A stretch of DNA of 42,556 nucleotides from an uncultured Eubacterium sp. (lineage in GTDB: Bacteria; Bacillota; Clostridia; Lachnospirales; Lachnospiraceae): assembly GCA_905236805.1 (NCBI GenBank), contig CAJOPH010000072.1, forward strand, positions 1 to 42,556, written 5' to 3'. The first letter of the stretch is position 1. The number at the start of each line of letters is the position of its first letter. The position numbers were made by a program, and so were the translations under genes. Of this stretch, positions 7,466 through 15,656 are shown piece after piece. The notes under the pieces are model-generated. The model did no database searches. It was not told the DNA's origin and was given only the letters and a program-made list of their open reading frames with translations.

Positions 7466-8179
7466 TTATTCATTACCTTTTTCGGTAAGCGTTATCTTTT
7501 TTATTTTTCCCGTAAAGTTTTCATTTACTATTTCGTGGTCATATTTACCGGACCTTAAAACCATAGTCCTTTGCGCCACCTCGGCCACCTCCGGGTTATG
7601 TGTGACCACTACCAGCGTAGTCCCTTCCGCATGAAGCTTCCTAAAGAGCTCGACCACTATCTCCTCGTTCTTCTCATCGAGGTTTCCCGTGGGCTCATCT
7701 GCCAAAATGATCTCCGGATAATTTATAAGGGCTCTTGCCACGCAAACCCTCTGCTGCTCTCCTCCCGAAAGCTGGGAGGGAAGGTGGTGTGCCCTGTCCA
7801 AAAGTCCTACCCTGTCCAAAGCCTCCAGGGCTTCTTTTTCATCGGGCACGCTGTGGTAATACTGGGATACCATGACATTTTCCACGGCCGTTAAGTATTG
7901 GATCAAATGGAACTGCTGGAATATAAGGCCTATCTTATCCCTCCTTATGGCGGTAAGCTGCTTCGAGCTAAGCTTCGTAAGATCCTCACCGTCCAGAAGA
8001 ACCTCTCCTTCTGATGCATGATCCATACAGCCTATGATATTCATCATGGTACTTTTCCCCGAACCGGAAGGTCCCATGATGGAGACCCACTCTCCCTTTT
8101 CAACGGAAAAGTTCACATGGTCTAAGGCATACAGTTTTCCGTATATCTTGCAAACGTCTTTTAATTCCAATAAACTCAT
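7466..8179 (-). CDS. ABC transporter ATP-binding protein of the P19-type iron system
   Basis: 237 aa. Walker A GPSGSGKSTMM (about 36-46), Q-loop in LIFQQFHLI, signature LSGGEQQRV (about 140), Walker B IILADEPTGNLDE and switch His in VVTHNPE are all present. It belongs to the MacB/LolD group that pairs with FtsX-like permeases, two of which are encoded directly upstream. A short C-terminal extension (about residues 215-237) is lysine rich. The position FTR1, P19, DUF2318, permease, permease, ATPase matches the gene order of the Campylobacter p19 iron system and of related Gram-positive loci, so it probably powers that system. The gap to the permease stop is 2 nt and the ribosome binding site (GGGAGAG) spans that stop. 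Confidence 0.92.
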   Translation of the reverse strand: MSLLELKDVCKIYGKLYALDHVNFSVEKGEWVSIMGPSGSGKSTMMNIIGCMDHASEGEVLLDGEDLTKLSSKQLTAIRRDKIGLIFQQFHLIQYLTAVENVMVSQYYHSVPDEKEALEALDRVGLLDRAHHLPSQLSGGEQQRVCVARALINYPEIILADEPTGNLDEKNEEIVVELFRKLHAEGTTLVVVTHNPEVAEVAQRTMVLRSGKYDHEIVNENFTGKIKKITLTEKGNE

Positions 8180-8181
8180 GT

Positions 8182-9384
8182 CTACTCTCCCTTCAAAACT
8201 AACGCGGGATCTATCAGGGTGGCACTCCTTATGGGAAGAATGCAGGCTATGGCCGTAACCGCCACGGACGATAGCACGGATATCGGTATGAGCAGCGGCC
8301 TGAATACTATGGAGCTGCTAAAAACATTTATCGATACTTCCTGTGCAAACAAAAATCCAAGACCTGCGCCCAAAAGCCCTCCCAGGGCTCCAAGAAGGAT
8401 GTTTTCCCCCATGAATTCCCATATGATCTCGGTATTGGTCGCGCCAAGCGCCTTCTTTAATCCTATCTCCCTGCGCCTTTCAACCACCACGGCCATCATC
8501 GTGGTAGCCACACATATCATGGTAAGGGCAAGCACCACTATGGTGACAAGAAGCACCAAGGACTGAAGCTTTCCCAATACCGTGGTCTCTGATGCGGTAA
8601 CCCTCTTTATGAGCCTTGCGTCAATGGCAGGGACACTGTCTGATATCTCCTTGGCATATGCACTTAGCTGCTCGGAATCGGATGATACGGAAACCTCCGC
8701 AAGATCATATGTAGTATCATCCCCTGTCAAAGTCTCCATATCTCCCAAGGTCATATAAAGATAATCTTCTTCCGAACCTCCTGTCTCAAGGATCGCGCTG
8801 CACTTGAGTGTAATCTCATTGTCAAAGACTATCTCTTCCTCATCGGATACCTCATCAGAATCTTCATAGGAATAATCCTCCGAAACCAAAGCGTTGCCCT
8901 CTTCCGTATCAGGCGCAAAGGTGATGGTAACATCTTCTCCCTGCTTTATGCCATAGGTATCTGCTACCGTGGCACCCACCATGATCTCCCCGTCGCCGGC
9001 AGGCCACTCTCCGTCTACTGACCAGTAGGGGGATGTCTTTTCGGCTCCCTCCATATCGGTAGCCGCCGCAAGTACGGGCGTGGAATTGATCCTTACCGTC
9101 TCATACCTGTATGGGGCAACCCCCACCACCTCATCTTCCGGAATGAGGCAGATCCCATCATCTATGTCGCTTTGGGAAAAATCTTCCCCGGAGGCCACAA
9201 AGAGCATATTTGCCCCGTAGTTTCTAAACTCCGCGCCCATCTGCCTTGGAACATCATAATATATGGTGATAAGTCCGCATAATATGGTAGCCCCTATAGC
9301 TATGGCAAGAAGAGCCACGAGCATCCTGGACCTTCTCCTTATCAGGGAGGCTGTGATCATCCTAAAATACATCTTACGCTTCAT
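8182..9384 (-). CDS. FtsX-like permease 2 of the P19-type iron system
   Basis: 400 aa from the ATG at 9384. The track's GTG at 9393 lies inside the Shine-Dalgarno GGGAGGTGA, so it is unlikely. Topology: one N-terminal helix (about 17-40), an extracytoplasmic domain with an acidic low-complexity stretch (YSYEDSDEVSDEEE, about 190-205), and three C-terminal helices with the FtsX-type loop VVERRREIGLKKALGATN. The acidic stretch could bind metal ions, which is speculation. The ribosome binding site overlaps the stop of permease 1, so the two are made in a coupled way and likely form a heterodimer. The closest known context is Cj1661/Cj1662 of the Campylobacter p19 locus. Confidence 0.88.
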   Translation of the reverse strand: MKRKMYFRMITASLIRRRSRMLVALLAIAIGATILCGLITIYYDVPRQMGAEFRNYGANMLFVASGEDFSQSDIDDGICLIPEDEVVGVAPYRYETVRINSTPVLAAATDMEGAEKTSPYWSVDGEWPAGDGEIMVGATVADTYGIKQGEDVTITFAPDTEEGNALVSEDYSYEDSDEVSDEEEIVFDNEITLKCSAILETGGSEEDYLYMTLGDMETLTGDDTTYDLAEVSVSSDSEQLSAYAKEISDSVPAIDARLIKRVTASETTVLGKLQSLVLLVTIVVLALTMICVATTMMAVVVERRREIGLKKALGATNTEIIWEFMGENILLGALGGLLGAGLGFLFAQEVSINVFSSSIVFRPLLIPISVLSSVAVTAIACILPIRSATLIDPALVLKGE

Positions 9385-9389
9385 GTCCG

Positions 9390-10688
9390 TCACCTCCCAT
9401 GCAGCACTTCGGCAGGTCTAAGGCGAAGCAGCATCCTTATGGCGGGTATGCTGCCAAGCAAAGTCACAAGTATCACCAAAACCGCCACTATGGGAATCAC
9501 CATCGGCCTCATGGTGATGGATGACCCAAAGACCGTAAGCCCTATTATCTGCGCAAAGCCATATCCCGCAAAAAAGCCTGCCACACCGCCTAATATAGCA
9601 GAAATAATGATTTCTGTCAATACCAAACCGGTGACCGCGCCATTTTGGGCCCCTATGGCCTTCATAAGCCCTATCTCGCCCGCCCTCTCCATGACGGATG
9701 CGGTAACGAGGTTACAAATGCCAAGGGCAGCCCCTATCATGGAAAGTATGGTGATAAGGATCATAAGCAGCTGAGTCTTTTCAAGGATGGAGCCTTCTGA
9801 GTCCGCCACCTGGCGTACGGCCGATGCCACAGAATCCGTGATAACTTCCTGAATCTGGTAACAGATGGCGCTGACATAGGCCGTGCAGTACCAGGTCTCA
9901 TACTGGCTGATGGTAAGGGATGAAGGATCCTTTGCGGCCTTTTCGGAAAGCTCGTTGTCAGGCGTGGTAAGCGCTGAGACTTCAATATTATCAACACACC
10001 CATCAAGCCCGCTAAGGGCCTGCGCCTGATCTAATGTGACATAAATATTGTCATCCTCTTCTCCACCTGCGTCAAATATCCCAACCACGGTGAATGTTTC
10101 GGAAGACTTAAGACCTTTAAGGCTTATGCTATCTCCCACGGAGAGACCTTCTTTTTCGGCAACCGCTGTTCCTGCCATGCAGGGATTTTTGGCAGAAGAA
10201 GCCTGCTCATCTATCCACTCTCCGTCTGTTACCTCCCACCAGCTCCGCAGGCTCTGCATTCCCGCATCAAGGCTCTCGCCCGTTGGAAGATCCATGTGGT
10301 GGTTAAACCACGCCCCAATCACATTGACATCGTTTCCCGATTCATCAGTGACGGAAGCGTTAAGGAAAGGGGAATAGTCCACTATGTTAAACGCCCAGAA
10401 TATGGTCTTTATATTTCCCAGCTCATCTTCCTTGAGGTATGAACCTATCTCGCCTCCACCAGTGTCATCTTCTATGTCATAAAGGTCTGATATGACGGAT
10501 GAGTCCTTGGGAACCACGTTGATATTTGCCCCATAGGTCTTTAGCTCCTGGTTCACCTTGTCCCCTACATCCAGCATGACCGACAGCATCGCCGTAGCCA
10601 ATGATGAACCCAGCGCAATGGTGAAAGCAATCATGAGCATCTTTTTCCACTGCCTGAAAAAAGCACCCCTGATCATTCTGATAAACAT
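9390..10688 (-). CDS. FtsX-like permease 1 of the P19-type iron system
   Basis: 432 aa. It has an N-terminal helix (about 14-35), a large extracytoplasmic domain (about 40-310) and three C-terminal helices. The cytoplasmic loop MERAGEIGLMKAIGAQNG is diagnostic of FtsX/MacB permeases. The start is supported by AGGAGG 5 nt upstream. The gene lies 16 nt after the DUF2318 gene. The domain carries two cysteine-containing segments (SAKNPCMAG, LDGCVDN, and CTAYVSAICYQ) that could form disulfides outside the cell. Together with permease 2 and the ATPase it should form the ABC part of the iron uptake or iron-redox machinery. Confidence 0.88.
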   Translation of the reverse strand: MFIRMIRGAFFRQWKKMLMIAFTIALGSSLATAMLSVMLDVGDKVNQELKTYGANINVVPKDSSVISDLYDIEDDTGGGEIGSYLKEDELGNIKTIFWAFNIVDYSPFLNASVTDESGNDVNVIGAWFNHHMDLPTGESLDAGMQSLRSWWEVTDGEWIDEQASSAKNPCMAGTAVAEKEGLSVGDSISLKGLKSSETFTVVGIFDAGGEEDDNIYVTLDQAQALSGLDGCVDNIEVSALTTPDNELSEKAAKDPSSLTISQYETWYCTAYVSAICYQIQEVITDSVASAVRQVADSEGSILEKTQLLMILITILSMIGAALGICNLVTASVMERAGEIGLMKAIGAQNGAVTGLVLTEIIISAILGGVAGFFAGYGFAQIIGLTVFGSSITMRPMVIPIVAVLVILVTLLGSIPAIRMLLRLRPAEVLHGR

Positions 10689-10704
10689 ACTGTCCTCCTA
10701 AAAA

Positions 10705-11955
10705 TCATTTGAACTCTGATTCGTATTCCAATAGTCCTTCTATCGGGACTATTATCATCCCATCCGATATGGAGTAATCTATCACTATCGGGTTGCACCC
10801 GCCCTTAAATCCTATCGTTGATATATTCATTACTACGTCACAGAGCTTGCAAACTACCTGTCCGTCCCTTTCATAATATCCCGTCTCACCGCAGATATCG
10901 CAGGCATCAAGCCCCACTCCGTAGGAAGAAGATGACTTTTGTATGACTATGAACCTTATATTGGTGCCGTCTTCCGTTTCATAGGCAAACCTGTGAAGAT
11001 GCCCGTCAGAGACCTGCTCAAAGGATACATATACGTTTTCATCATCCACATCCGCCGCGTCCTCAACGGGAGAAAGCTCCACCACCTTTGTATCATAGGC
11101 CTTTACCACCGTCATGTTCAAAACCACAAGCACAAAGCAAACGATAGCCGTCGTAGCCCACCTTCTCGCACTCCTCCACTTCGCCTTTATCTTCCTGTGT
11201 TCGGCAGGGTTTGACCAGGGCTCTTTTTCCATGGAAAAGCTCCTTGCCCACAAAATCATGGGAATCGCCAAAGCTACCGCCATGGTCAGGTAAATAAAAT
11301 AATCAGAGTGATTCGATGAAAAGACCGTTATCGAAAAAACCATATGATTTGATTCTATTATCCTCTTCGCGAGCATAATGGACAAACATACCGTAACCTG
11401 CCTTAGAGCGTTGATAAGGAGGGTTAGGAAAAACAAAACAGATACTATCTTCAGGGAAAGCTTGTTTGCTCCCTTGTACACCGAAAACCCCGCCACCACG
11501 GCAAGGATTATCCCGCAAAGATAACCTATCGTCTTGTATAGGTAGTCCGTGGAGATAACGCTCGAAGATGTCTCAAGGAAAGTATATGGGTAAGCTATCA
11601 CATCAGGCAACGCATATAAGATGAGCGTGGCCAGCAAAAGCGCCAAAATAACAGCCGATATGACGCCTATTATTCTTATCTTCTTGACCGGTGTAAATGA
11701 CAAGATGGTAAACAGCACAAAAAGGCATAAAGATACCGAAAAAATCCTCAGGTTCCATATACCCGTATCTATCCTGTTCGTGGCATTTTTCATGTAGGAC
11801 ATAATGAAAGCCAAAACAAGTCCCAATCCTATCCCGCATAAATGAATCACCATCCCCTTGGGCATGTTTTTCAACTTCACGAAGGACAGCGAAAGACAGG
11901 TGACTATCACTACGGATATAAGGTTTTGTGATGTGGAAATAAGGTAGCTAAGCAT
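10705..11955 (-). CDS. DUF2318 domain membrane protein (BfeB/Cj1660-like)
   Basis: 416 aa. About eight membrane helices fill residues 1-250, another helix lies near 265-285, and a soluble extracytoplasmic C-terminal domain follows. That domain holds CDICGETGY...CKLC (Cys352, 355, 369, 372) plus a later Cys387 in GFKGGCNP, the hallmark of DUF2318 (PF10080). In this family the domain always travels with FTR1 and P19 proteins. The CXXC pairs are likely to bind a metal or Fe-S-like center, or to act as a dithiol redox site, feeding or accepting electrons outside the membrane. The start has a GGGGGGAAG ribosome binding site. The gene is separated from P19 by 126 nt that contain two overlapping hairpins, so its expression may be tuned separately. 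Confidence 0.85.
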   Translation of the reverse strand: MLSYLISTSQNLISVVIVTCLSLSFVKLKNMPKGMVIHLCGIGLGLVLAFIMSYMKNATNRIDTGIWNLRIFSVSLCLFVLFTILSFTPVKKIRIIGVISAVILALLLATLILYALPDVIAYPYTFLETSSSVISTDYLYKTIGYLCGIILAVVAGFSVYKGANKLSLKIVSVLFFLTLLINALRQVTVCLSIMLAKRIIESNHMVFSITVFSSNHSDYFIYLTMAVALAIPMILWARSFSMEKEPWSNPAEHRKIKAKWRSARRWATTAIVCFVLVVLNMTVVKAYDTKVVELSPVEDAADVDDENVYVSFEQVSDGHLHRFAYETEDGTNIRFIVIQKSSSSYGVGLDACDICGETGYYERDGQVVCKLCDVVMNISTIGFKGGCNPIVIDYSISDGMIIVPIEGLLEYESEFK

Positions 11956-11990
11956 TTAAACTTCCCCCCAAAAACAAGCCATTACCATAA

Positions 11991-12036
11991 ACGCAAATTT
12001 GCGTTATGCCGAAATCCTAAGAAATCGACATAACGC
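11991..12036 (-). promoter_or_regulatory. Two overlapping hairpins between the P19 and DUF2318 genes
   Basis: A perfect 14-bp palindrome ACGCAAATTTGCGT (11991-12004) overlaps a larger inverted repeat with 12-nt arms, gcgttatgccga (12001-12012) and tcgacataacgc (12025-12036), one G-U pair and a 12-nt loop. The GCGT at 12001-12004 belongs to both, so the structures exclude each other. There is no T-run, so this is not a normal terminator. It could be an mRNA processing or stability element, or a regulator site. Confidence 0.5.
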
Positions 12037-12081
12037 CGGCTCACTCATAGATATTTATTGTACTGGTGTTTGCTAAATATT

Positions 12082-12756
12082 TTACCACTCCTGCGGTGTG
12101 TACTCCCATCCCTCAAATGTATAGGTAAGGTTTCCATCTGCAAAATAATCATCGAATGATCCCCCGGGACCTGTCTCAGAGTCCGTGTGAAGAAGGTATC
12201 CATTCTCACCGGGGCTGTGGATGGTGATGGTAAGGTCATATGTACCTGCATCGGGAAGGGCGATGTTTGCGCCATAGTGCGGACCGTCCGACGCACTCAT
12301 GGTCATGAACGTACCCTCTGCGGCAACATTTCCGTCCTGATCGGCTACGGAATAGTCTACCGTAAGGTAAGGTACCCAGTCGCCCACGCCAAAACCAAGG
12401 GTGTTTTCAAGGGCAGAGATATCAGCCTCAAGATGGATGTCAAAGTCATCCGTACCAATGGTGGTGTCCCCGCCATTGGACATGGGTACCGGCTGGAAAT
12501 ATACAGCCGAAAGGTTGATAAATCCTACTTCCTCATCCTCAAATATGGGATACTCCGTAAATCCTGACTCTTCACCCGGAGCAGCTGCGCCCGCGTCAGC
12601 GGTCTCTGTGGTAGCGGCGTCCGTGGTGGTATCAGCAGTCTCCTGCGTCTGCTCCTGATTGCTTGCGCTCTCAGAACTACCGCTCCCGCAGCCAACAAGT
12701 GCCATAGAAGCTACGCACGCAGCCGTAAGAAGAGCCATTAAATTCTTCTTTCTCAT
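12082..12756 (-). CDS. P19/Tp34-family iron-binding lipoprotein
   Basis: 224 aa from the ATG at 12756. The ATG at 12774 in the track overlaps the Shine-Dalgarno AGGAGG, so the second ATG, 9 nt after it, is preferred. Lipobox LVGC gives lipidated Cys23. A Ser/Thr/Ala/Glu-rich linker (about 24-65) leads to the P19 domain (PF10634 type). Family hallmarks: the segment around FDIHLEADI, GVGDWVPYLTVDY, and MTMSASDGPHYGANI, which supply Met, Glu and His ligands for copper and a ferric or ferrous iron site in known homologues. It should hold iron, possibly with copper, on the outer membrane face and hand it to the FTR1 permease encoded just upstream. BfeO and FetP are comparable proteins. Confidence 0.9.
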   Translation of the reverse strand: MRKKNLMALLTAACVASMALVGCGSGSSESASNQEQTQETADTTTDAATTETADAGAAAPGEESGFTEYPIFEDEEVGFINLSAVYFQPVPMSNGGDTTIGTDDFDIHLEADISALENTLGFGVGDWVPYLTVDYSVADQDGNVAAEGTFMTMSASDGPHYGANIALPDAGTYDLTITIHSPGENGYLLHTDSETGPGGSFDDYFADGNLTYTFEGWEYTPQEW

Positions 12757-12860
12757 TTTCTTAATCCTCCTCATTTACAAAAATATCTAAGTGATAAAAT
12801 ATATCATAAAGCCTCTTTTAGGAAGGCATCATGAACTTTTTTTTATATCTGTCAAAGTCA

Positions 12861-14657
12861 TCAAGCCGCCTCCGCAGCCTCTTTTTCCATTTGTTCCTTA
12901 AGCTTTTTATTTCTCTTAAGCTGCCAGATAAATACTATTATGGTGACCACAAGAAGTATTAGCTGTGGGAAGACTGTCTGGTCACAGGGGTATACCCCAA
13001 GTATCTCAAGCACGGAGTTGGAGGGGATCCATGATACCAAAGGCGATGATGTCATGGTGATGACATCCCCCTCTATAAGCTCCTTTATTCCCGATCCAAG
13101 GAAGGCTATAGACATGATAAACATCAGTATGCTGGTTCCCAGGAAAAATGGTTTCAACGGAAGCTTCAGGCTAAAGAGCCTGATGGCAATGTAAACAAAG
13201 ACGAGGCACACGCACCCTACCCCAAAGCCTGCCCATACCATGTTGATGTCGGTTCCTAAAAGCATGGGCTGGAAGAAAAGTATCACTTCCGCCCCCTCCC
13301 TGTACACCGCAAGGAAGGCCGTAAACGCCAACGCAAAAACCGAACCTTTTTCGGAAGACGATTTTACTTTTGACTTTATATACGCACTCCAGGCCTCGGA
13401 CTCTGACTTCGACACCATCCAGTTTGATACCCAGTAAAGAACCACAACGGCTATAAGGGCCGTAACGCCTTCTATCACCTCCTGGGAAGCGGAATTTGCA
13501 AGCTTTAGCTGATTTAGCGCCCATGCGGATATGAAGGATGCGACTATCCCAAGGACAGCCCCCCAGTATACAGGATGAACCAGTTTTTTTTGCTTTTCCT
13601 TATCCTCCGTGGTCTTAAGAAGATATGCCAAAATGGCTCCCACCACAAGGATGGCCTCAAAACCCTCCCTAAGGATGATGGTAAAGCAGGCTATAAACGT
13701 GGCTACCGCGGCAGACCTGGTGGTTCCTGAAGAGCCCTCATCAGCCGCAGACGTATCAGATGCATCGTCTTCTTCGGTGGTACCATCCAGTATATGCGCA
13801 TCGGTGCGGAGCATGGATTTTAAGGTGTCGCATTCCGAAACAAACTCATCCTCCGTACCGTTATTTTTTGTGACAGACTTACACGATGAAAACTGAAGCT
13901 CCATTTCGGACTTTCTGGCTCCTGAGATATAGCCCATGGCCACCCTCTCGAAGCCTGTGGTCTCATAGTATCCATAGTAGGCATCGTTTATGCAGTCATA
14001 GGCGCCTTCCATGTCACCGTCCGCAAACTTTACCTTGCCTGCTTCTATGACCTCGTCCATGGCATCCACCACATCTATCCATGTCACGGTCTCAATACCC
14101 GCATCGGCAAGATATTCATCCCATGTGGAATAATATTTTGATGCAAAAAGCTCTGTCGCCAGGGTATCTTCTGTCTCCTCGGTCTCCGTACCGGAAGTCC
14201 CGTCCAAAACATTTGCATCCTCATGGAGCATGGAGGATAATGTATCAACCTCAGTGTTAAACTCATCTACGGAGCCATTTTTCTTGGTTACGGATTTGCA
14301 GGACGAAAACTGAAGCTCCATCTCGGACTTTCTGGCCCCTGAGATATAGCCCATGGCCACCCTCTCAAAACCCGTGGTCTCATAGTATCCATAATAGGCA
14401 TCATTTACACAAGCATAGGCTCCCTCAGCATCCCCCGCCGCATACTTTTCCTTTGCACTGTCAAGCACGGCATCCATGGCATCTACCACTATGTTCCATG
14501 TGGCATCCATCGTGCCGGTACCTTCCTGATATTCGCTCCAGGTGGAATAATAATCCCCGTCTGCCAAAGCCGACACGGGGAAGGATAATCCCAAAAGCAA
14601 GGCAGCACCCAGAACAAAACAAGAGATTTTTTTGACAGAATATTTATACAATTTCAT
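12861..14657 (-). CDS. FTR1-family iron permease with duplicated N-terminal extracytoplasmic module
   Basis: 598 aa. A signal peptide (about 1-32) is followed by two copies of a module of about 140 residues (about 35-170 and 175-305). Each opens with YYSTW.EY and contains DAYYGYYETTGFERVAMGYI. The permease domain (about 320-598) has seven or so helices with the two iron-binding REXXE motifs, REGFE (about 333) and REGAE (about 452), so it should be active in iron transport. The C-terminus is Lys/Glu rich. Over at least 40 residues the two modules are identical in protein while the DNA differs at 7 of about 103 positions, all silent. It is the first gene of the operon, with GAGGA 8 nt before the ATG. 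The N-terminal modules may collect iron for the channel (inference). Confidence 0.93.
   Translation of the reverse strand: MKLYKYSVKKISCFVLGAALLLGLSFPVSALADGDYYSTWSEYQEGTGTMDATWNIVVDAMDAVLDSAKEKYAAGDAEGAYACVNDAYYGYYETTGFERVAMGYISGARKSEMELQFSSCKSVTKKNGSVDEFNTEVDTLSSMLHEDANVLDGTSGTETEETEDTLATELFASKYYSTWDEYLADAGIETVTWIDVVDAMDEVIEAGKVKFADGDMEGAYDCINDAYYGYYETTGFERVAMGYISGARKSEMELQFSSCKSVTKNNGTEDEFVSECDTLKSMLRTDAHILDGTTEEDDASDTSAADEGSSGTTRSAAVATFIACFTIILREGFEAILVVGAILAYLLKTTEDKEKQKKLVHPVYWGAVLGIVASFISAWALNQLKLANSASQEVIEGVTALIAVVVLYWVSNWMVSKSESEAWSAYIKSKVKSSSEKGSVFALAFTAFLAVYREGAEVILFFQPMLLGTDINMVWAGFGVGCVCLVFVYIAIRLFSLKLPLKPFFLGTSILMFIMSIAFLGSGIKELIEGDVITMTSSPLVSWIPSNSVLEILGVYPCDQTVFPQLILLVVTIIVFIWQLKRNKKLKEQMEKEAAEAA
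13888..14407 (-). repeat. Direct repeat inside the FTR1 gene, offset 417 bp
   Basis: Plus-strand 13888-13990 and 14305-14407 align without gaps at an offset of 417 bp (139 codons), with 7 mismatches that leave the encoded protein unchanged. These are the most conserved cores of the two N-terminal modules. The coordinates span both copies. The repeat could recombine to delete or add one module in frame. Confidence 0.85.
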
Positions 14658-14686
14658 AGAACTAATCCTCGTTTTCTGTAACTTAT

Positions 14687-14709
14687 CTAGGTTAGTATTT
14701 TCTAACTCA
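14687..14709 (-). promoter_or_regulatory. Candidate metal-regulator site upstream of FTR1
   Basis: The inverted repeat GTTAG-tatttt-CTAAC lies 30-50 nt upstream of the FTR1 start. On the plus strand the left side reads CTAGGTTAG, 8 of 9 matches to a DtxR/IdeR half-site (TTAGGTTAG). The right side is poorer and the spacing is 6 rather than 1, so it is not a canonical box. I could not identify a convincing -35/-10 pair around it. An iron-responsive operator is expected here from gene function. Confidence 0.3.
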
Positions 14710-14740
14710 CCCCAAGTGCATATGATACCACATATCTATC

Positions 14741-14786
14741 AAAAAGTAAAGGGGATTTATTGATATAAATATATCAATAAATCCCC
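14741..14786 (-). terminator. Intrinsic terminator after the alarmone synthetase gene
   Basis: A perfect 16-bp stem (ggggatttattgatat at 14751-14766 and its complement at 14771-14786) has a 4-nt loop. On the minus strand it is followed by TTTACTTTTTG. It lies 30 nt past the alarmone synthetase stop and separates that transcript from the iron operon. Confidence 0.9.
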
Positions 14787-14816
14787 CTGAAAATCCATGC
14801 AAATCCTTCAGAATCC

Positions 14817-15644
14817 TTATGCCTGGTCTATCCTGTCCCTTATCTGCATCATCCTTCTGTCCAGCTGGTTTATGATGTCGGCACTGTATCGAAGCTCTTC
14901 CACTATGGACTCAGAATGTGGGATTTCTTTCTTATATTTCATCTTATGCTCGACCGATGCCCAAAAATCCATGGCTATCGTCCTAAACTGCACCTCCACA
15001 TGCATGATCTTTTTCTCATTCATGAGGAAAATGGGAACCCCCAGTATGAGGTGTAAGGACCTGTAGCCGTTCCTTTTGGGATTGTTTATGTAATCCTTTT
15101 GTTTGATAAGGGATATGTCGTCCTGCTTTATCAAAGCATCCCTTAACCTGAAGATATCGTCCACGAAGGAACATATTACCCTTACCCCCGCAATGTCATC
15201 CAGCTGGGTTTCTATGTTCTTCATGTTGAATTCCAAAGACCTTCCCTTTATCTTGTCATAGATGGAAGAAGGGGTCTTTATCCTGCTTTTTATGGACTCT
15301 ATAGGGTTTCTGTTGTCCCTTACGGTAAGCTGGTTGTTCAAGACGTCCAGCTTGGTACGCACCTCTATCATGGCGCACTCATAGCACATCATAAGGTAAC
15401 GGAACTCCTTCATCTCATCCTGAATGGAAATAAGCTCCGCCACCCTGTTATCGGATATCTGATGGAGATTTTCATCAAAGCCATTGCCTGTCAGATGGTT
15501 CTCCAGGTAATTAAGCATTATCTGCTCTTCCTTACCGGAAAGGGAAGAATCCGATTCATCCAAAATGAGCCTTTCCTTTGGATCGTCAATTTTTCCTGCA
15601 TCATCCCTGACCAATACGCCGGTAAAATCATTTTTTTCATCCAT
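14817..15644 (-). CDS. Small alarmone synthetase, (p)ppGpp synthase (RelA/SpoT domain)
   Basis: 275 aa. It transfers pyrophosphate from ATP to GDP or GTP to make (p)ppGpp. The synthetase domain covers about residues 95-250: NPIESIKSRIKTP, SIYDKIKGR, DDIAGVRVICSF, NNPKRNGYRSLH and EVQFRTIAMDFWASVEHK are the standard motifs. There is no HD hydrolase domain, TGS or ACT, so this is a RelQ/RelP-type enzyme. It is longer than typical RelQ (about 210 aa) because of an acidic N-terminal extension of about 60 residues. The gene is 12 nt downstream of aroF and shares its transcript up to the terminator. Linking an aromatic amino acid synthesis gene to alarmone production is unusual and may be only a convenience of gene order. 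Confidence 0.92.
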   Translation of the reverse strand: MDEKNDFTGVLVRDDAGKIDDPKERLILDESDSSLSGKEEQIMLNYLENHLTGNGFDENLHQISDNRVAELISIQDEMKEFRYLMMCYECAMIEVRTKLDVLNNQLTVRDNRNPIESIKSRIKTPSSIYDKIKGRSLEFNMKNIETQLDDIAGVRVICSFVDDIFRLRDALIKQDDISLIKQKDYINNPKRNGYRSLHLILGVPIFLMNEKKIMHVEVQFRTIAMDFWASVEHKMKYKKEIPHSESIVEELRYSADIINQLDRRMMQIRDRIDQA

Positions 15645-15656
15645 GGCTAAATACTC

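Noticed and set aside
12757-12774. Upstream ATG as start of the P19 gene
   Set aside because: This ATG overlaps the AGGAGG ribosome binding site of the ATG at 12756.
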